Under the pieces are notes generated by a model. That model made no database searches. It had not been told where the DNA came from and saw only the letters and a list, made by a program, of their open reading frames with translations. Below are positions 60,378-64,000 of a DNA stretch of 64,000 bases, piece by piece. Positions within the stretch are counted from its first letter, which is position 1. Each line of letters starts with the position of its first letter. Position numbers and translations under genes: made by a program. The stretch is from Bifidobacterium polysaccharolyticum (GTDB lineage Bacteria > Actinomycetota > Actinomycetes > Actinomycetales > Bifidobacteriaceae). The stretch spans positions 1 through 64,000 of the forward strand of contig NZ_JACFQG010000005.1 in assembly GCF_016101585.1 (NCBI RefSeq), given 5' to 3'.

Positions 60378-61837
60378 TTGGCAGCCTCCTGCATGATGCG
60401 TTTCATAATCGGTCCGGCAATGTCTATGCCATAGGAGGAGATTCCATGCACCACGACGGCTACGGCTACCTTGGGTTTGTCGGCCGGAGCGAATCCTACC
60501 ATCCACCCGTCATTTGCCGTATTGCCCGTGCCGATCTGAGCTGTGCCGGACTTGGAGGCCACCTGCACTCCTGGAATCTCAAGCTCCGGGTAGCTCTTGG
60601 TGGTTACTGCCTCCATCATGGTGGTCAGGGCCTTGGCGGTGTCCGATGAGAAGGCCTGTGAGTAGACCGAGGGCGTTGTCTCACTGATGACGCTGAGGTC
60701 GCTTGAGCGCACCCGGTCCACCAGGGTCGGTTGCATGAGCTTGCCGCCGTTGGCCACGGCGGCGACCGTCATGGCAGCCTGGAGTGGGGTGGATAGGGTG
60801 TCTCCCTGGCCGATGGAAGCCAGGGCGATCCGGTCCTGGGACTGGTCCTCGGGGAATTTGGAGGCCACGGCCTTCATGGGCCGTCCTGTGGAGGTGGTCC
60901 CGTCCAGGGTGATGGTGGAGCCGTAGCCGAACTTGCGTGCCTGCGCTGCCAGCGTCTTGCCGCCCAGGGCGACCCCTAGCTGGGAGAAGGCCGTGTTGGA
61001 TGAGTAGGCCAGGGCATTCTCCAGGCTGATCTTCCCGTTGACCCCGCCGGCCGCTGTAGTGGTGTTGGTCAGATTGTAGTTGGTGCCGGGCAATGTGTAT
61101 GAGGCCCCGGCCGGCAGTTGGCTATCGGGGTGATACTGGCCGGACTCCAGGGCGGCGGCGGCCACAACCACCTTGAAGGTGGACCCGGGCGGATACAGCT
61201 GCGAGGTGGCCCGGTTGAGCATGGGGTTGTCGGAACGGGAGGCCAGCTTCTGGTAGGCCTGGGAGGCATCGCCGCTGTCGTGGGCGGTCAGGTCTTCGGG
61301 GTTGTAGCTCGGTGTGCTGACCATGGTCAGGATGCGGCCTGTGGAGGGCTCGATGGCCACCACCGAACCGGACAAGTTGCCCAGCATGGCGTAGGCGGCC
61401 TCCTGCATCTTGGGATTGATGGAGGTCTCGATGGAGGCGCCCTTGTTCTGGGTGCCGGTGAAGAGGGACTTGACCCGGTCCATCCACAGGCTGTCCGACT
61501 GCCCGCTCAGCAGACGGTCGCGCGAGGCCTCGATTCCTCGGTCTGCCGGGCTGGTGATGGAGTAGTAGCCGGTGATGGGCGAGTAGACGGGCCCCTTGTG
61601 GTAGTGCCGCTGGTACTGGAAGGAGTCGTTGATGGGGTCGGACTGGGCCATGACGGCGCCGTCCGAGGTCAGGATGGCCCCCCTGGGTGCCGCATACTCG
61701 TGGTACAGGGCACGCAGATTGCGGGGGTCCGAGTTAAGGCTCTCCGCCCGGATCACCATGATGATGGAGCTGGAAAGCCCCAGGATGACGAAGAGGACGA
61801 TGACGGCGTTGAAGAGTTGACGCAAGGCCTTGTTCAC
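60374..61837 (-). CDS. pbpA: Penicillin-binding transpeptidase PbpA-like
   Basis: A 487-residue class B-like transpeptidase. One N-terminal helix (LFNAVIVLFVILGLSSSIIM) anchors it; the pedestal contains YAAPRGAILTSDGAVMA, and the penicillin-fold has the three motifs PPGSTFKVV (active Ser), YSSNTAF (SxN) and KSGTAQIG (KTG type). It crosslinks peptidoglycan with the SEDS protein encoded before it, in actinobacterial elongation or division. Start and stop overlap its neighbours by four bases each. Confidence 0.96.
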   Translation of the reverse strand: MNKALRQLFNAVIVLFVILGLSSSIIMVIRAESLNSDPRNLRALYHEYAAPRGAILTSDGAVMAQSDPINDSFQYQRHYHKGPVYSPITGYYSITSPADRGIEASRDRLLSGQSDSLWMDRVKSLFTGTQNKGASIETSINPKMQEAAYAMLGNLSGSVVAIEPSTGRILTMVSTPSYNPEDLTAHDSGDASQAYQKLASRSDNPMLNRATSQLYPPGSTFKVVVAAAALESGQYHPDSQLPAGASYTLPGTNYNLTNTTTAAGGVNGKISLENALAYSSNTAFSQLGVALGGKTLAAQARKFGYGSTITLDGTTSTGRPMKAVASKFPEDQSQDRIALASIGQGDTLSTPLQAAMTVAAVANGGKLMQPTLVDRVRSSDLSVISETTPSVYSQAFSSDTAKALTTMMEAVTTKSYPELEIPGVQVASKSGTAQIGTGNTANDGWMVGFAPADKPKVAVAVVVHGISSYGIDIAGPIMKRIMQEAAK

Positions 61838-63375
61838 TGTCCACCTCCTCGGACCTGACGGACGGGGATGCGGCCGGTGGCTGGCAGGTCGGTCTCCTCG
61901 TCCTGGTCGGTCTGCTCGATCGGCCCGGCATGACGATCATGGGACTCTTGGTCGTCAGAATCTGAGTCGGGGTCCGAGTCGTCCTGGCTGTTGCGCTTGC
62001 TGGTCTCCTGCTGGCGCAGGACGGCCAGAGCCTCGTACTTGAAGGTGTCCGAGCTGACCTCCGGCGCAGGCTTGTTGGCCGCGTTGGAGATGATGATCAA
62101 CAGGACGGCCAGGATGCAGTTGGCCACCAGACTGGAGCCGCCCGCCGCCATGTAGGGCATGGTCAGTCCGGTCAGGGGGATGACCAGGGTGATGCCGCCC
62201 ACCACAGTGAAGACCTGGAAGGCCATGGTGAAGACCAGGCCGGAGGCCAGGAGCTTGCCGAAGCCATCCTTGATCTTCATGGCCGTGATCATGCCCGAGG
62301 CCACGATGACCAGGTAGAGGGCCAGGACCACCAGCAGGCCGCTCAGTCCCAGCTCCTCGCCCACCGATGTGTAGATGAAGTCGGAGTTGGCCAGGGGGGT
62401 GATCCAGGGGCGTCCCTGGCCCAGGCCGGTGCCTGTCAGCCCGCCGGCGGCCAGGCCGAAGATGCCGCGCACCAGCTGGCCGGACCCACCGAAGGCCTTG
62501 CTAAATTCAGCATCGCTGAAGGGGTGCAGCCAGGCGTCCACACGGGCACCCACATGGGCGAAGATCATGGAGGCGGCCACAGCCCCGATGACGAAGAAGA
62601 CCGCGCCTATGGCGATCCAGCTGGTGCGGCCGGTAGCCACATAAAGCATGGAGACGAACATGGCGAAGTACATCAGCGAGGTGCCCAGATCATGCTGGAT
62701 GACCAGGACGGCCAGCGAAATAAGCCAGACGATGATAATGGGGCCAAAGTCCTTGATTCGGGGCAGCCGCATGCCCAGGAACTTCTTGCCGCCCACGGCT
62801 AGCTGGTCTCGGTGGTCGAACAGGTAGGCGGCGAAGAAGAAGGCCAGGAAGAGCTTGGCGAATTCGCCGGGCTGCAGGGTGTGAGACCCTATGCCTATCC
62901 AGATGCGGGCGCCGCCGATCTCGCGGCCGATGCCAGGAAGCATGGGCGATAGGAGCAGGACCAGGCCCACCACCATACTCACATAGGAGAAGCGGCGCAG
63001 CAGCCTATAGTCCCTGAGCAGCACCACCAGCAGCCCGCACAGGACCAGGGCCAGACACAGCCAGATCAGCTGGGTGAAGCCCACTCGTGTAGGCTGGCCA
63101 ATCCGGGCGTTGCGCAGATCTATGCGGGTGATCAGGGTTATGCCCAGGGAGCTCAGGATGACAATGCTGGGCAGGATGGCCTGGCTACCGTAAGGCTGAA
63201 AAATCTCCAGCAGGACCCAGAGGGCGATGAAGAGGGCGGCGGTGACCGCCAGCAGGGCTGCGTAGTCACCGGGGAAGCGGCCCGCCGCACGGGCGAACAT
63301 CTGGAAGAATCCGATGAACCCCACCAGCAGGGAGAAGAGCAGAAGGCCTATGCGGCGCAGACGGGTGATGATCAT
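61834..63375 (-). CDS. rodA: SEDS peptidoglycan polymerase RodA/FtsW
   Basis: A 513-residue FtsW/RodA/SpoVE protein with about ten to twelve helices. Family signatures: IGIGSHTLQPGEFAKLFLAFFF (the P-x-E-x-x-K block), VLVIQHDLGTSLMYFAMFV (Q-x-D-L-G-T), and GLTMPYMAAGGSSLVANCI near the end. The last 80 residues are acidic and polar (DDSDPDSDSDDQESHD), longer than usual. It polymerises glycan strands with the pbpA product. Stop and start overlap pbpA by four bases, and its own start overlaps pstP by four. Confidence 0.95.
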   Translation of the reverse strand: MIITRLRRIGLLLFSLLVGFIGFFQMFARAAGRFPGDYAALLAVTAALFIALWVLLEIFQPYGSQAILPSIVILSSLGITLITRIDLRNARIGQPTRVGFTQLIWLCLALVLCGLLVVLLRDYRLLRRFSYVSMVVGLVLLLSPMLPGIGREIGGARIWIGIGSHTLQPGEFAKLFLAFFFAAYLFDHRDQLAVGGKKFLGMRLPRIKDFGPIIIVWLISLAVLVIQHDLGTSLMYFAMFVSMLYVATGRTSWIAIGAVFFVIGAVAASMIFAHVGARVDAWLHPFSDAEFSKAFGGSGQLVRGIFGLAAGGLTGTGLGQGRPWITPLANSDFIYTSVGEELGLSGLLVVLALYLVIVASGMITAMKIKDGFGKLLASGLVFTMAFQVFTVVGGITLVIPLTGLTMPYMAAGGSSLVANCILAVLLIIISNAANKPAPEVSSDTFKYEALAVLRQQETSKRNSQDDSDPDSDSDDQESHDRHAGPIEQTDQDEETDLPATGRIPVRQVRGGGQ

Positions 63376-64000
63376 GATTGCTGCCGCCCGCTCTGGTCGG
63401 TTTTCGACGGTGAGGGCGAGGCTGAGGGGGAAGTCGTCGCCTGGCCGGATTCGTCCTTGGCTTCCTTGGCCTGCTCACGTTTGAGGTCGCCGGCCTCCTT
63501 CCGGATCAGACGGGCGTGCTCCTTGGCGTCATCCATGCTGGAGACGGTGATGCCCTCTTCCAGTTGGTCACGCCAGGACTGGGGAAGCCCCTTGACGGCG
63601 ATGTCCGTGGTCTGCACTGGGTGGGACAGCGAGAGGGTGAAGGCCTTGGTGGGCACGCCCTGGTAGATGACCACACGGCCCTGGTCCGTGCCCAGGTAGT
63701 ACTGTTCCTGGCTCCAACGATAGGCAGCCGCCGTGCCTCCGGCCAGGGCAAGGATCACCAGGGTGATGATGCCGGCCAGGATCAGCCGAATCCGCCGATG
63801 CCGGGCGCGCTGGCGTTTGCGCTGCTCCAGGTGCTCCTTGTGGATGGCGTCGGCCACATCTGGATCGTAGGGATCGGCAGAGTCTGAGCCGTCCTTCTTG
63901 TGGACGATGGGGATCTCGCTGGTGTCGGGCACATGCCGTTCGCCGCTCTCCTCGCGGGCAGCCGAGGGCTGGGCGGTGCGGCCGTCGCCATCCTCGTCCT
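63372..64000 (-). CDS. pstP: PP2C phosphatase PstP-like, C-terminal part
   Basis: At least 209 codons open to the window edge, so the gene is partial. Visible are an acidic linker, a basic patch (RKRQRARHRRIR), one helix (LILAGIITLVILALAGGTAAAY) and an extracellular tail with a short conserved domain (YLGTDQGRVVIYQGVPTKAF), ending in a Ser/Pro/Thr-rich segment (TTSPSASPSPSKTDQS). That is the C-terminal half of actinobacterial PstP (PPP), and its position before rodA fits. The catalytic domain lies outside the window. A GTG at 63932 is internal, not the start. Confidence 0.88.
   Translation of the reverse strand, partial: DEDGDGRTAQPSAAREESGERHVPDTSEIPIVHKKDGSDSADPYDPDVADAIHKEHLEQRKRQRARHRRIRLILAGIITLVILALAGGTAAAYRWSQEQYYLGTDQGRVVIYQGVPTKAFTLSLSHPVQTTDIAVKGLPQSWRDQLEEGITVSSMDDAKEHARLIRKEAGDLKREQAKEAKDESGQATTSPSASPSPSKTDQSGRQQS

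Overview
The window looks like a chromosomal segment of a high-GC actinobacterium, most likely a Bifidobacterium. The main reason is the gene set and order on the right: crgA, a DUF881 gene and a class E sortase diverge from pknB-pknA-pbpA-rodA-pstP, close to trpS, a DUF3073 gene and a ThrE-type exporter. That is the usual actinobacterial neighbourhood near the replication origin. Oxidative-stress genes (ahpC/ahpF, dps), a Na+/H+ antiporter and a decayed pyruvate oxidase gene would fit one of the more oxygen-tolerant, insect-associated bifidobacteria, but that species-level guess is inference only.

Layout. Positions 1-137 hold the 3' end of a 5S rRNA and its terminator. From 395 to 6370 come mostly single metabolic genes (NAD(P)-binding protein, tyrosine phosphatase, aldo/keto reductase, nitroreductase, SnoaL-like protein, formate/nitrite-type channel). 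From 6462 to 20489 there is a transporter block: a MacB-like ABC fusion protein, a second FtsX/LolD-type exporter with a long coiled coil, and two divergent transcription units that together encode an ECF importer (S, T and double-A subunits) and a heterodimeric MdlB/YbtPQ-type ABC pair. From 20490 to 22720 lies a gene graveyard with recognisable remnants of a nicotinamidase and a pyruvate oxidase plus a triple 17-bp repeat. From 22836 to about 28130 is a visibly AT-richer island with one 1670-residue Type ISP restriction-modification enzyme, ending beside tRNA-Ala and tRNA-Ile genes.

From 28487 to 37073 are a YgjP-type metallopeptidase, an SDR, NhaA, Dps, a CNNM/CorC-type membrane protein and the AhpC/AhpF peroxidase system. 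From 37496 to 41299 two adjacent GH36-type glycosidases suggest use of alpha-galactosides. From 41814 to 45346 is a cell-wall-anchored RCC1-repeat surface protein broken by a one-base frameshift. Next come PEP carboxylase, ThrE, TrpS and several small actinobacterial genes. Between a rhomboid gene and crgA (54036-54262) is a cluster of DnaA-box-like sequences. The window closes with the translationally coupled kinase / cell-wall elongation operon, cut off inside the PP2C phosphatase gene.

Several proteins (an ABC exporter subunit, NhaA, ThrE) carry low-complexity insertions or extensions, and several intergenic gaps contain degenerate short repeats. This appears to be a habit of the genome rather than of one locus. 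I found no CRISPR array, insertion sequence or prophage.
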